Below, piece after piece: positions 1 through 8,207 of a stretch of 64,000 nt of DNA. The notes below the pieces were generated by a model. It made no database searches and was not told the origin of the DNA. It saw only the letters and a program-made list of their open reading frames with translations. Made by a program: the position numbers and the translations under genes. The DNA lies in contig JAZQUR010000105.1 of the NCBI GenBank assembly GCA_045631425.1, forward strand, positions 15,166-79,165. Reading direction: 5' to 3'. Source of the DNA: Treponema_I sp045631425. Lineage in GTDB: Bacteria; Spirochaetota; Spirochaetia; Treponematales; Treponemataceae. Within the stretch, counting starts at the first letter, position 1, and each line of letters starts with the position of its first letter.

Positions 1-1
1 A

Positions 2-670
2 GAAATGCTAAAATACAAGGCAACTTCTATTGCAAATCTTTCTGGCTCATCAATCGAAACTTACGTTGAAGGTGCAAAACTTCTAGACAACACAGATATT
101 CCAATGATTGAGCTAAATATTTCTTGTCCAAACGTGAAAAAAGGCGGAATGGGTTTTGGTCTTGAACCAGATTTGGCTTACGAAGTTGTAAAAGAAGTTC
201 GCGCTGTAACTACAAAACCATTGATGGTAAAACTTTCACCAAACGCACCATACTTGCTAAAAATTGTGGAAGCTGTTATTAACGCAGGAGCTGATGCTAT
301 CAGTATGGTAAACACATTCCAAGCTATTGCTATTGATGTGGAACGAGGTACAACAATTTTCGACAATGTTCGGGCAGGACTTTCTGGTTCAGCTGTAAAA
401 CCAATCGCCCTTCGCATGGTTTTTGACGTTTGCCAATACATCAACACACTGCCAAAAGAAAAGCAAGTTCCAGTTGTTGGTCTTGGTGGAATTACCACTT
501 GGAAAGACGCTGTTGAGTTTATCATGGCAGGAGCTGCTGCAGTTCAAGTTGGAACAGCAACCTTCATCAACCCAAAAGCAATGGAAGAAATTGTTGATGG
601 CGTAAAGGCTTTTATGAAGCGAAAAGGCTATAAATCAATCGAAGAAATGCGCGGTATTGCGTTGAAATAG
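2..670 (+). CDS. pyrD: Dihydroorotate dehydrogenase, catalytic subunit (5' end outside window)
   Basis: Oxidises dihydroorotate to orotate with FMN in pyrimidine synthesis. About 222 C-terminal residues are present; the family is about 300, so roughly the first 80 lie upstream of the window. Visible motifs are LNISCPNVKKGG, the KLSPN strand, AISMVNT, GLSGSAVKPIALR and the VGLGGI / AAAVQVGTA phosphate-binding segment near the C terminus. The SCPNVKKGG and GLSGSAVKPIALR signatures match class 1B enzymes, which pair with an electron-transfer subunit PyrK; that partner is not visible here. The gene is followed by a strong hairpin terminator. Confidence 0.95.
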   Translation, partial: EMLKYKATSIANLSGSSIETYVEGAKLLDNTDIPMIELNISCPNVKKGGMGFGLEPDLAYEVVKEVRAVTTKPLMVKLSPNAPYLLKIVEAVINAGADAISMVNTFQAIAIDVERGTTIFDNVRAGLSGSAVKPIALRMVFDVCQYINTLPKEKQVPVVGLGGITTWKDAVEFIMAGAAAVQVGTATFINPKAMEEIVDGVKAFMKRKGYKSIEEMRGIALK

Positions 671-690
671 GGAATTGTCCCATAAAAAGC

Positions 691-730
691 AAAAAGCTCT
701 TGCATGTGTTATTTGCAAGAGCTTTTTTTT
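691..730. terminator. Bidirectional intrinsic terminator between pyrD and the convergent oxidase gene
   Basis: A perfect 14-bp stem (691-704 with 714-727) and 9-base loop are followed by a T-run to 730 on the plus strand; the A-run on the left arm gives a T-run on the minus strand. It serves two converging genes. Confidence 0.9.
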
Positions 731-1622
731 ATCCCCGTAAGTGTTCCACCATTTTCTTTACTTCAGCCTCTCCGCCTCGGCAAAGTGCTGTAACAAATGG
801 ACGTCCCAACATTACTTCTGAAACCCCGAAATAACTTGCTGTCTTTAAGTCTTTTTTTGTGCGAAGGCCACCATCAACCCAAAGTTCGCCACAATAATTT
901 TTTAGTTCTGAGCCGTATTCTTTCAAAAACATTGCAGTGCTACCAATTCTGTTTTCAACCCGGCCGCCGTGGTTCGAAATTACCACAATTTCTGGCTTCA
1001 CTTCTTTTACAAGTTCCACATCCTCTTTTGTGAAAACCCCCTTTATAGCAAAAGGAAGCTTGGCATGTTTTTTCAACCCGTTGATTTGAGCTGGTGTTTT
1101 TCGTTCAAGTTGCACAAGATTTCGCATTGTCACGATATTATAAGAATCAATATCCACACCAATAATCTCAGAAACTCCCGTACACCATCCAATTCGCTCA
1201 ATAATCTTTTGATTTGGATAGGGTTTTATAAAAACTGCTGATTTTATGCTTTTTGAAGAATTTTTTTGCTGCAAAAAATTTATCGCTTGAATTCCACTTT
1301 GAAGTTTGATATCAGGACAGCCATCACCGATAGAAAGATTTGCACCAGCCTTGTAAGCAGCCTCTGTTAACGCAAAGTAAAAGCTTTCTTCATCAGCCCA
1401 ACCAACGTTTTCCACAGCCCCTGTAATAGGCGCCAATCTGATTTTAGGCAATTCGATGGATTCTGAGATTTTATTAAAATTTTCAATTTCTTTTCTAAGG
1501 ATTTTCCAATCTTTACAGTTAGCCTGAAAATTAACGCTATCGTTAAATCCTCCCATTCCCGGAAGTTGTCCAACACATCTTTTTCCATGGCAATTTTTAC
1601 ATAAATGACATTTATACGACAC
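729..1622 (-). CDS. FMN-dependent alpha-hydroxy-acid oxidase family protein with N-terminal Cys cluster
   Basis: A TIM-barrel flavoprotein of the lactate/glycolate oxidase family. The catalytic SNHGGR motif (about residues 216-221, His as base) and a C-terminal WVDGGLRTKKD / VMLGRPFV phosphate-binding segment are visible. I place the start at the GTG at 1622, because GGAG lies 6 bases upstream and this falls one base after the pfk stop; the longer TTG start would overlap pfk. The N terminus then carries Cys at 5, 8, 11 and 16 followed by GQLPGMGG, which could bind a metal or Fe-S cluster. The substrate cannot be read from sequence. It is coupled to the upstream phosphofructokinase, so a glycolysis-linked hydroxy acid such as lactate is a guess. 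Confidence 0.8.
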   Translation of the reverse strand: MSYKCHLCKNCHGKRCVGQLPGMGGFNDSVNFQANCKDWKILRKEIENFNKISESIELPKIRLAPITGAVENVGWADEESFYFALTEAAYKAGANLSIGDGCPDIKLQSGIQAINFLQQKNSSKSIKSAVFIKPYPNQKIIERIGWCTGVSEIIGVDIDSYNIVTMRNLVQLERKTPAQINGLKKHAKLPFAIKGVFTKEDVELVKEVKPEIVVISNHGGRVENRIGSTAMFLKEYGSELKNYCGELWVDGGLRTKKDLKTASYFGVSEVMLGRPFVTALCRGGEAEVKKMVEHLRG

Positions 1623-1623
1623 T

Positions 1624-2712
1624 TTAGTCTCCAAAACAAGTTCCAACTTCTCTCGCTGATAATAATAATGGATGATCAGTTGGCACTTTTTTTATCTTTC
1701 CTGCAACATTTTCAAGAGGCACTCCTGTTGGAACACCGTTTACCATTGCTACCATTTTACCAAACTCACCACGAGCAGCCATGTGAGCCGCAGTTGTTCC
1801 ACATTGTGTAGCTAAAACTCGGTCATAAGGAACTGGAGTCCCGCCCCGTTGCAAATATCCCAAAACTGTAACACGAGGCTCTAAGTCAGTAGCGTCCCTT
1901 AACTCTTTTGCTATTCTATAAGCGATAGAATATGGCATATCTTTTCGGGCTTTTTTGAATGCTTTTTTGTCTAGCTTTGCTTCTTCAACAGAAAGAGCCC
2001 CTTCAGCCACCACGATGATAGAAAACGGATGGCCGTCCTCTTGCCGTTTTTTTACGTGACGCGCTATTGGCTCAATATCGTATGGGATTTCTGGAATCAA
2101 GATGACATCACCGCCACCAGCAATTCCAGCGTAAAGCCCAAGCCATCCCGCTTTGTGTCCCATAACCTCGATTATCATTATGCGGCTATGACTGTGGGCT
2201 GTTGTATGAAGTCGGTCAATTGCTTCAGTTGCAACGGAAACCGCAGTATGAAATCCAAATGTTATATCAGTTTCTGCAAGGTCGTTATCAATGGTTTTTG
2301 GTAGGCCGATAACGTTTAGCCCTTCTTGTTGCAATTTTGATGCAGTTGTATTTGTACCATTTCCTCCAATGCAAACAAGGGCATCCAAATTCCACTTTTT
2401 ATAGTTTTCCTTGATAGCATCAACAGCTTCTTGCCCAATCTTAAAAGGCTTTTCCCGAGATGTTCCAAGAATTGTTCCACCACGAGTTAAAATGCCAGAC
2501 AACTCATTTGGGGTAAGCTCATGACCAAGCCCCTGCATTAAACCACGAAAACCCTGCTCAATGCCGATAACTTTTATACCATATTGATTTATAGCAGTTC
2601 GTGCAACCCCACGAATAGCCGCATTTAACCCCGGAGCATCGCCACCAGAAGTGAGAATTCCTATAGTTTTAACCACAGATTTTTTTGTGGTGATATTTGC
2701 ATTTCCATCCAT
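1624..2712 (-). CDS. pfkA: 6-phosphofructokinase, predicted ATP-type (G104/K124 pattern)
   Basis: Phosphorylates fructose 6-phosphate in glycolysis. 362 residues. N-terminal TSGGDAPGLN; the nucleotide-site motif reads GGNGT (116-120) instead of the usual GGDGT, and PKTIDND (138-144) supplies Lys at the position equivalent to E. coli 124. Gly at the position equivalent to 104 predicts ATP rather than pyrophosphate; Lys124 is shared with PPi enzymes. No Shine-Dalgarno precedes the ATG; TATTCT ends 6 bases upstream, so the mRNA is probably leaderless. It is co-transcribed with the oxidase downstream. A second, longer phosphofructokinase is encoded at 33052-34419. Confidence 0.92.
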   Translation of the reverse strand: MDGNANITTKKSVVKTIGILTSGGDAPGLNAAIRGVARTAINQYGIKVIGIEQGFRGLMQGLGHELTPNELSGILTRGGTILGTSREKPFKIGQEAVDAIKENYKKWNLDALVCIGGNGTNTTASKLQQEGLNVIGLPKTIDNDLAETDITFGFHTAVSVATEAIDRLHTTAHSHSRIMIIEVMGHKAGWLGLYAGIAGGGDVILIPEIPYDIEPIARHVKKRQEDGHPFSIIVVAEGALSVEEAKLDKKAFKKARKDMPYSIAYRIAKELRDATDLEPRVTVLGYLQRGGTPVPYDRVLATQCGTTAAHMAARGEFGKMVAMVNGVPTGVPLENVAGKIKKVPTDHPLLLSAREVGTCFGD

Positions 2713-2718
2713 AACTTA

Positions 2719-2747
2719 AGAATAACAGAGAAAAAAGATTTTGGGAA
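2719..2747 (-). promoter_or_regulatory. Promoter of pfkA, leaderless spacing
   Basis: -10 TATTCT (2719-2724) ends 6 bases before the ATG. A weak -35 (TTCCCA, 2742-2747) lies 17 bases upstream. Confidence 0.55.
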
Positions 2748-2772
2748 TTTCAAACTTCCAGAAAAGTGAACA

Positions 2773-3336
2773 TCACCGTGTTTTTAGCCATTTTTTTAGC
2801 ATCACATTTGAAGAAATAAAAGCGATAGGTAACTTTTCAACATCATCTTCCGAATTGATTTGGTAAAAATCCAAGCCAGAAACTTCGCTTTCCTGAATTT
2901 GAAGCTTTTTCAAATCAAAATCGACCGGACATTTACAACTAAAAAATATATCGCAAGTTTTGTAAGTGATATTTTTGTATTTGTATGTATTTGGGCTTGT
3001 TCCAACAAAACTGATGTCAGACTCTTTCACATCAAGTCCGATTTCCTCTTTTACTTCACGAACACAAGCAGATTCAGCACTTTCATCAGCATCAATAAAA
3101 CCACCAGGAAGAGCTAAAAATCCTTTTTGAGGGTCCTTCGCCCGTTTTTCAAGCAAAACTCGGTTATCCTCTGTGTATAAAATTAGCCCAACAGCAGCAG
3201 CCACATTGTTGTATAAATCAAAATCACAATCGCCACAAACCCAATGACGAGAATTTACATATTCCAAAGAGGATTTCCCACAAAGTGGACAAATTTTCAT
3301 TTCATTTTCAAAGTCCATATAAAACCTATTTCCCAT
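2773..3336 (-). CDS. Nudix hydrolase with N-terminal zinc ribbon
   Basis: Hydrolyses a nucleoside diphosphate linked to another moiety (NADH, ADP-ribose or similar). CPLCG ... CGDC forms a zinc ribbon in the first 40 residues, as in NudC-like proteins. The Nudix box GX5EX7REUXEEXGU is complete (begins GGFIDADE, contains REVKEEIG). It lies 29 bases after the ECF transporter gene and is probably in that operon. The start is uncertain: the ATG at 3318 has AGG 6 bases upstream, while the ATG at 3336 has only GAGA immediately before it. Substrate not determinable. Confidence 0.85.
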   Translation of the reverse strand: MGNRFYMDFENEMKICPLCGKSSLEYVNSRHWVCGDCDFDLYNNVAAAVGLILYTEDNRVLLEKRAKDPQKGFLALPGGFIDADESAESACVREVKEEIGLDVKESDISFVGTSPNTYKYKNITYKTCDIFFSCKCPVDFDLKKLQIQESEVSGLDFYQINSEDDVEKLPIAFISSNVMLKKWLKTR

Positions 3337-3365
3337 TCTCTAGAAAAAACGCGGTAACAGTTCCC

Positions 3366-5702
3366 TTAAAAATATCTAGCAGTTAGTGCTTCTGCAACGC
3401 TGTTTGCCCGCTCTAGTGTTCGGTTGATTAGAGGCACAAAAAGTGGCAAAAGTTTTCTTAAACGGTTAAAAAAGCCTTTCGCATCCCCAAGACCACCTCG
3501 CACAAGTTGAACTTTTATAATCAAAGAAGCTTCGTCCGCCAAAAGTGGGATAAATCTGAATATCATCACCAAAATCAAACTGGCTGATTTTGAGGGTATC
3601 ATTTTTGAAAAGCCTTCTATCAAATCTTTTTCGTCTGTGGAATACATAAATCCAAAAATCAATAAAATTCCAGTTGCCAAATGCAAAATAGATTTTACAG
3701 AAATCAAGATTTTTTCCACCGTGATTTTTATTATTCCAAAGTGGAACAAAATTGTATCTCCGGGATTTATGGGGAAAAACAAAAATTGCAAAACTAAGAA
3801 AAACAACACCCATGGGAAAAGCACAAAAAAACTTTTCAACGGTTTTTTCAAAGGAAGTTTTGCAAAAATTGCATAAACCAAAGCAACGCTCAAAGATAAA
3901 AGTGATAAAGGTATTGATTTTAGAAAAATTGATGTTAAAAACAATCCCAAAAATACAAGATATTTTGCTAAAGGCGAAAGTTTATGAATTACCGAGTCTT
4001 TTTTTTCGTAAAGCCCAGTAGAAAGCCCGTTTAGTTTTTTTAGTAAACTCACCCCTTCTAATCTCTGAAAATCAACTAATTTTTCTTTTGATATTTCGCC
4101 CTTAACTTGATATTTTGCAGTTTTCTCAAAATCAACATCACTATCATAAAGGATTTCGCCATTTTCGATTTTTAACTGACGATTTGCGATTTTTGTTTCT
4201 TCTTCACGATGAGTAGAATAAATTACTGTTTTCCCTTGTTTACTGAGTTTTTCCAATGTTTTGAGAATTTGCTTTCTTCCTTGTGGATCAAGTCCCGCAG
4301 TTGGTTCGTCAAAAAGCAAAATAGATGAATCAAGTGCAATTATTCCCGCAAGAGAAAGTCGTCGTTTTTCTCCGCCAGAAAGTGCCTTTGTATTTCTGTT
4401 GCCAAAAAGAGAATAGTCTAATCCAGTTAATTCCATTGATGAAACAACTTTTTCTTTTAACTTTTTCCCAGTTAATCCTTTGTTGATAGGACCAAAGGCA
4501 ACATCGTCGGCAGCGAAGTTTTCAAACAAAGCACTTTCCGCTTCTTGTAATGCAAGAACAGGACGCTCTGTTGCCAAAATTTCCCCTTCTTGTATTTCAA
4601 GCAATCCAGATGCAATCTCGAAAAGGGTAGACTTTCCGCCGCCGCTTTTTCCCATAATTGCAGTTAGGCTACCTTTCTTAAAAGAAAGTGAAAAATCTTT
4701 GTATAGAGGATTTTGCCCCGGATAAGCAAAAGTTATATTTTTGAGGGAAAGACTTGTTTCTTGTGTAGAGGCTTCGGTGGCGACACAACCAGAACTAGCT
4801 TGTACAGTGTGAAGGGCTGTTGCAGAAGAACCTGCCCAAGACACAGCGTCGCCCAAGTCACCAGAACTAGCTTGAACAGTGGATTCGACATCTGTTGGAG
4901 AACCAACTTGGGAAGCGTGTTCTTCAGAACCAGCTTGTACACAAGAATCGCTTTTTGCCGAAAAATCAACTTGAAAAGCGACCTCCCCAGAACCAGCCAA
5001 AACATCAGCCTCATCAATGCAAAAGTGGGATTTTATAAATGAATCAGTTTTATCTAGCGAATTCTCATCTCGGATAAGAACCCCGTTTTCCATCACCAAA
5101 ATGCGATTGGCACGTTCAGCTTCATCTAAATCATGAGTAATATGAATAATTGTTTTGCCTTTTTGATTTTCGCCGTCAAGAAAGTCTAAAATCTCTTTTC
5201 GGGAAACTGGATCAATCATAGAAACAGATTCATCTAAAATCAGCAAATCAGGATTCAAAGCCAAAATTCCTGCCAATGCCAATTTTTGTGTCTGTCCCAA
5301 AGAAAGATTTGCAGTAAAATCCTCAATTTTTTCTTCCAAAGAAACTGTTTTCAAAGAGGATAAAATGATTTCTTCTGTTTCTGTAGCTGAAAATCCCAAG
5401 TTATTTGGGCCAAATCCAGTATCAGTTTTTACGATACTTGCAATTATCTGATTTTTTGGAGATTGAAAAACAATTCCTACAGGAGCCTTGCTTTCTGAAA
5501 AGATTTTTACATTTCCAGAAGATGGCTGGTAAATCCCGCACAAAAGCCGAGCAAGAGTACTTTTTCCAGAGCCATTTAATCCCAAAATTGCCACATAACT
5601 GCCTCTAGAAACAGCAAATGAAACATTTTTTACTGCTTCTAGATTATTTTCCCTATAAACATAAGAAAGATTTTCAGCAAGAATGATATTATTTGTATTC
5701 AT
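3366..5702 (-). CDS. Fused energy-coupling-factor transporter: EcfA-EcfA'-EcfT in one chain
   Basis: Energises uptake of a vitamin or metal through a separate S component. In 778 residues it carries two ABC ATPases and the T-type membrane scaffold. NBD1: Walker A GLNGSGKST (about 41-49), signature LSLGQ, Walker B LLILDE. NBD2: Walker A GKSGGGKST (about 351-359), signature LSGGE, Walker B ILLFDE. An EcfT domain from about 570 begins with HKLSPLAKY and ends with the coupling segments LVRGG and ERANSVAEALTARYF. Between the NBDs is a low-complexity Ser/Ala/Gly linker (about 240-315) with three VQA(G/S)S units. These three proteins are normally separate genes. The ATG at 5702 overlaps the aminotransferase end by 14 bases. 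No S component is in the window, so the substrate is unknown. Confidence 0.9.
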   Translation of the reverse strand: MNTNNIILAENLSYVYRENNLEAVKNVSFAVSRGSYVAILGLNGSGKSTLARLLCGIYQPSSGNVKIFSESKAPVGIVFQSPKNQIIASIVKTDTGFGPNNLGFSATETEEIILSSLKTVSLEEKIEDFTANLSLGQTQKLALAGILALNPDLLILDESVSMIDPVSRKEILDFLDGENQKGKTIIHITHDLDEAERANRILVMENGVLIRDENSLDKTDSFIKSHFCIDEADVLAGSGEVAFQVDFSAKSDSCVQAGSEEHASQVGSPTDVESTVQASSGDLGDAVSWAGSSATALHTVQASSGCVATEASTQETSLSLKNITFAYPGQNPLYKDFSLSFKKGSLTAIMGKSGGGKSTLFEIASGLLEIQEGEILATERPVLALQEAESALFENFAADDVAFGPINKGLTGKKLKEKVVSSMELTGLDYSLFGNRNTKALSGGEKRRLSLAGIIALDSSILLFDEPTAGLDPQGRKQILKTLEKLSKQGKTVIYSTHREEETKIANRQLKIENGEILYDSDVDFEKTAKYQVKGEISKEKLVDFQRLEGVSLLKKLNGLSTGLYEKKDSVIHKLSPLAKYLVFLGLFLTSIFLKSIPLSLLSLSVALVYAIFAKLPLKKPLKSFFVLFPWVLFFLVLQFLFFPINPGDTILFHFGIIKITVEKILISVKSILHLATGILLIFGFMYSTDEKDLIEGFSKMIPSKSASLILVMIFRFIPLLADEASLIIKVQLVRGGLGDAKGFFNRLRKLLPLFVPLINRTLERANSVAEALTARYF

Positions 5703-6855
5703 CAACCATTTCTTTTATGCGTTGTAGTGCGATTTTGATTTTGTTGATGTCTGTGGCGTAACAACAGCGGATAAAACCTTCACCACCAGCTCCAAAAACT
5801 GTTCCTGGAACTACAGCCACTTGATGCTTTTCTATCAACTGAGTTGCGAATTCTTCAGAAGTTAATCCAGTTTTTCTAATGTCTGGGAACATATAAAATG
5901 CGCCTTCTGGCTCTGTGCAAGGTAAGCCCATTTCTTTGAAGGCTTTGTACATCAAATTGCGGCGTTGTTGATAAGAAACTCGCATTTTCTCAACTTCGTG
6001 GCCACCGTTTTTCAAGCCTTCCAAAGCACCGTATTGGCTCATAATTGGAGCACAGATGCTTGAATATTGGTGAAGTTTATGAACTTCTGCCATCAATTCA
6101 GCTGGAGCACAAACGTAACCAATACGCCAACCTGTCATAGCAAAGGCTTTTGAAAATCCGTTTAGAACGATTGTGTAATCTTTCATTCCTGGGAAAGAGC
6201 CGATTGAACAATGCTCATTATCATCGTAAACAAGTTCGCAATAAACTTCGTCAGATAAAACCCAGATTTCATGTTTTTTTACAACTTCTGCAATTTTTTC
6301 CAATTCTGATTTTGGAATCATTCTTCCAGTTGGATTGCTTGGAGAACAAATCATGATTGCCTTGGTTTTTGGAGTGATAGCAGCCTCGATTTGTTCTGCA
6401 GTTGGATAAAATCCGTTTACACTTGTGTCTATGTGGACAAGTTTTGTATCACACAAAGCTGCCAAAGGCTGATATGAAACATAACAAGGTTCACAAATAA
6501 TGATTTCATCACCTGGATTTAAGATTGAACGCAAAACGGCATCTACAGCTTCAGAAACACCGATAGTAACCAAAATCTCGTTTTTTGGATTGTAGTCAAG
6601 ACCGTATTTTGTAAGATATTCTGCGATTGCTTCTCTAAGTTCTAGCAATCCCCAGTTTGATGTATAAGATGTGTGTCCTTGTTCAAGGTGATAATAAGCT
6701 TCTTCACGAATACTCCATGGAGTTGGAAAGTCAGGCTCCCCAACACCCAAAGAAATAATATCATCACGACCAATTATCAAATCAAAGAACTTTCTAATTC
6801 CTGATGGTGGAGTTTCTAATATTTTTTTTGAAAATCTATCTTCTCTTGTGTTCAT
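5689..6855 (-). CDS. PLP-dependent aminotransferase, class I/II
   Basis: Fold type I aminotransferase of the aspartate/aromatic family, 388 residues. GVGEPDFPTP, the substrate-binding SPSNPTG, and the PLP lysine in the SKAFAMTGWRIGY context are visible. AGGAG lies 9 bases before the ATG. It overlaps the upstream Lrp-type regulator by one base, so translation is coupled and the regulator probably controls it in response to an amino acid. Substrate specificity (aspartate, alanine or aromatic) cannot be settled. Confidence 0.92.
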   Translation of the reverse strand: MNTREDRFSKKILETPPSGIRKFFDLIIGRDDIISLGVGEPDFPTPWSIREEAYYHLEQGHTSYTSNWGLLELREAIAEYLTKYGLDYNPKNEILVTIGVSEAVDAVLRSILNPGDEIIICEPCYVSYQPLAALCDTKLVHIDTSVNGFYPTAEQIEAAITPKTKAIMICSPSNPTGRMIPKSELEKIAEVVKKHEIWVLSDEVYCELVYDDNEHCSIGSFPGMKDYTIVLNGFSKAFAMTGWRIGYVCAPAELMAEVHKLHQYSSICAPIMSQYGALEGLKNGGHEVEKMRVSYQQRRNLMYKAFKEMGLPCTEPEGAFYMFPDIRKTGLTSEEFATQLIEKHQVAVVPGTVFGAGGEGFIRCCYATDINKIKIALQRIKEMVDEYK

Positions 6856-7340
6856 TATGCAGTTACTCCTTCTCTAGAGTCTTTCTTTTCATCAACGTAT
6901 ACGATTTCGTTTTCTTTATAAGTTTTTAATACAAAGTGAGTCTTTGTGCTTCTAACACCGTTAAGTGTTGAAAGTTTACGAGCAACGAAAAATGAAACAT
7001 CTTGTAGACTTTCACCTTCGATAATTACTTGTAAATCATATCCGCCTGACATTAAATATAATGATTTTACCTGAGGGAAACGGTAAATACGTTCAGCAAT
7101 AGCATCAAATCCGTGTTCTCTTTCTGGAGCAACCTGAATTTCGATAACAGCTTGTACTAGGTTTTTGCTTTTTGGGTCTTTTTCAGGATTTACGATGGCT
7201 GCGTATTTTAAAATTACACCATCATTTTCAAGCTGGGCGATAATGGCGGCAACTTCTTCCACAGTTTTTTTTGTCATGGCCGCTATATCTTCTAAGGCCA
7301 AACGAGCATTATTTTGTAGTAAGTTTAAAATTTCTTCCAT
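6855..7340 (-). CDS. Lrp/AsnC-family transcriptional regulator
   Basis: Amino-acid-responsive DNA-binding regulator, 161 residues. It has an N-terminal winged helix (ARLALEDIAAMTKKTVEEV) and a C-terminal RAM effector domain (AVIEIQV ... VKSLYLMSGGYDL). I chose the ATG at 7340 because GGGAGG lies 7 bases upstream; a TTG 15 bases earlier overlaps that ribosome binding site. It overlaps the aminotransferase gene by one base. Regulation of the aminotransferase, and possibly autoregulation, is inferred from the arrangement. Confidence 0.9.
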   Translation of the reverse strand: MEEILNLLQNNARLALEDIAAMTKKTVEEVAAIIAQLENDGVILKYAAIVNPEKDPKSKNLVQAVIEIQVAPEREHGFDAIAERIYRFPQVKSLYLMSGGYDLQVIIEGESLQDVSFFVARKLSTLNGVRSTKTHFVLKTYKENEIVYVDEKKDSREGVTA

Positions 7341-7353
7341 TAGATTGCCTCCC

Positions 7354-7397
7354 AAAAAAATTAATGAGGAAGTTTTAACTTCCGAGTTAATTTTTTT
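7354..7397. terminator. Bidirectional palindromic terminator upstream of the Lrp-type regulator
   Basis: Nested palindrome: GGAAGTT/AACTTCC core (7368-7383) flanked after a 3-base mismatch by AAATTAA/TTAATTT, with A- and T-runs at the ends. It sits just upstream of the regulator's ribosome binding site and would stop minus-strand readthrough from the ABC exporter operon. Confidence 0.65.
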
Positions 7398-7500
7398 ACG
7401 CTATTTCGCAGCAAAGCGAGAAATAGCAAATAAATAGGAAAGTTTGCAACGCAAACTTTAAGGAAAGGACTTCGACGCTATTTCAGGAGAAGTTCTTTCC
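7398..7500. repeat. Three consecutive hairpins in the intergenic region
   Basis: Hairpin A at 7400-7427 (GCTATTTC arms with a small bulge), hairpin B at 7439-7459 (perfect 9-bp AAAGTTTGC stem, 3-base loop), hairpin C at 7462-7500 (12-bp stem with one G-T pair). CGCTATTTC occurs twice. No ORF. Within 7341-7627 I see nothing else beyond AT-rich sequence from 7500 on. Confidence 0.7.
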
Positions 7501-7627
7501 TGTATCTCCATTTTGAATGTTTGCAAAGATTTTTACGTTCTTTTAGAATAGTGATTTTTATAGTTTTTTACAACTATATGCGAAGAATTTTAATAATGTC
7601 GGGCATGGATGTTTGGCTAAGGGGACG

Positions 7628-8185
7628 CTATAAAAGGTTTCTAAAATATTTTGAATTAAAAATAGGATAAATAAATCCACAAACCACAAAGGAACAAATA
7701 ATGGCTAAAATTGTTGGAAGATACATAGAATAAACGCCTAAAACCAATGTTATTATTAGTGAAAAAATATCATTTCCTTTGGTTAAAATTGTTACAAAAT
7801 AAGACAAGAAAGTTACAAATATCACTAAAAGAAAAAGTCGTAAAATTGCTAAAGCAGAAATTCCACCACCTAAAGTTGAAGAAATTAGGAACAAACCGTA
7901 AATTACCAAAGCAAAGAAAAATTTTGAAACCAAAATTGATATAAAACTAGTTTTGATATTCAGCAAAAAAATCATTCCACCAGTAGTAAAGTCGTTTTTT
8001 GTAACATCAAAAATAAACTGAAAAATTAATACTGATAAAAACACCCCCTGGTACAAGGAAAGATTTTGAATACCTTTATTTACCAAAATAAAATTTCCAA
8101 TCAAAAAAACAACAAAAAGAGCAAACCACTTTTTATTTTTTAGAAATTCTAAAAATTCTTTTTTTATGCAGATTAAAAATTTCAT
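7628..8185 (-). CDS. ABC exporter membrane subunit (small, about six TM segments)
   Basis: 185 residues, almost entirely hydrophobic after a short cationic start (MKFLICIKKEFLEFLKNKK), with about six predicted membrane spans. It is the third gene of a permease-ATPase-permease set. I use the ATG at 8185, with AAGGA 11 bases upstream, 22 bases after the ATPase stop; a TTG at 8215 would overlap the ATPase. No conserved family could be named; ABC-2-like topology and context support the role. Probably heterodimerises with the product of 8847-9431. Confidence 0.75.
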   Translation of the reverse strand: MKFLICIKKEFLEFLKNKKWFALFVVFLIGNFILVNKGIQNLSLYQGVFLSVLIFQFIFDVTKNDFTTGGMIFLLNIKTSFISILVSKFFFALVIYGLFLISSTLGGGISALAILRLFLLVIFVTFLSYFVTILTKGNDIFSLIITLVLGVYSMYLPTILAIICSFVVCGFIYPIFNSKYFRNLL

Positions 8186-8207
8186 TATAAAAATATCCTT
8201 ATTATTT

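Noticed and set aside
1623..1646. TTG start of the hydroxy-acid oxidase overlapping pfkA
   Set aside because: GGAG lies 6 bases before a GTG at 1622, which sits just after the pfkA stop; the longer form has no site.
4713..5042. Plus-strand open frame with repeated RTSLY-like units
   Set aside because: It lies antisense to the low-complexity linker of the ECF fusion and simply mirrors the DNA repeats there.
7341..7355. TTG start for the Lrp-type regulator
   Set aside because: The TTG is part of the GGGAGG ribosome binding site serving the ATG at 7340.
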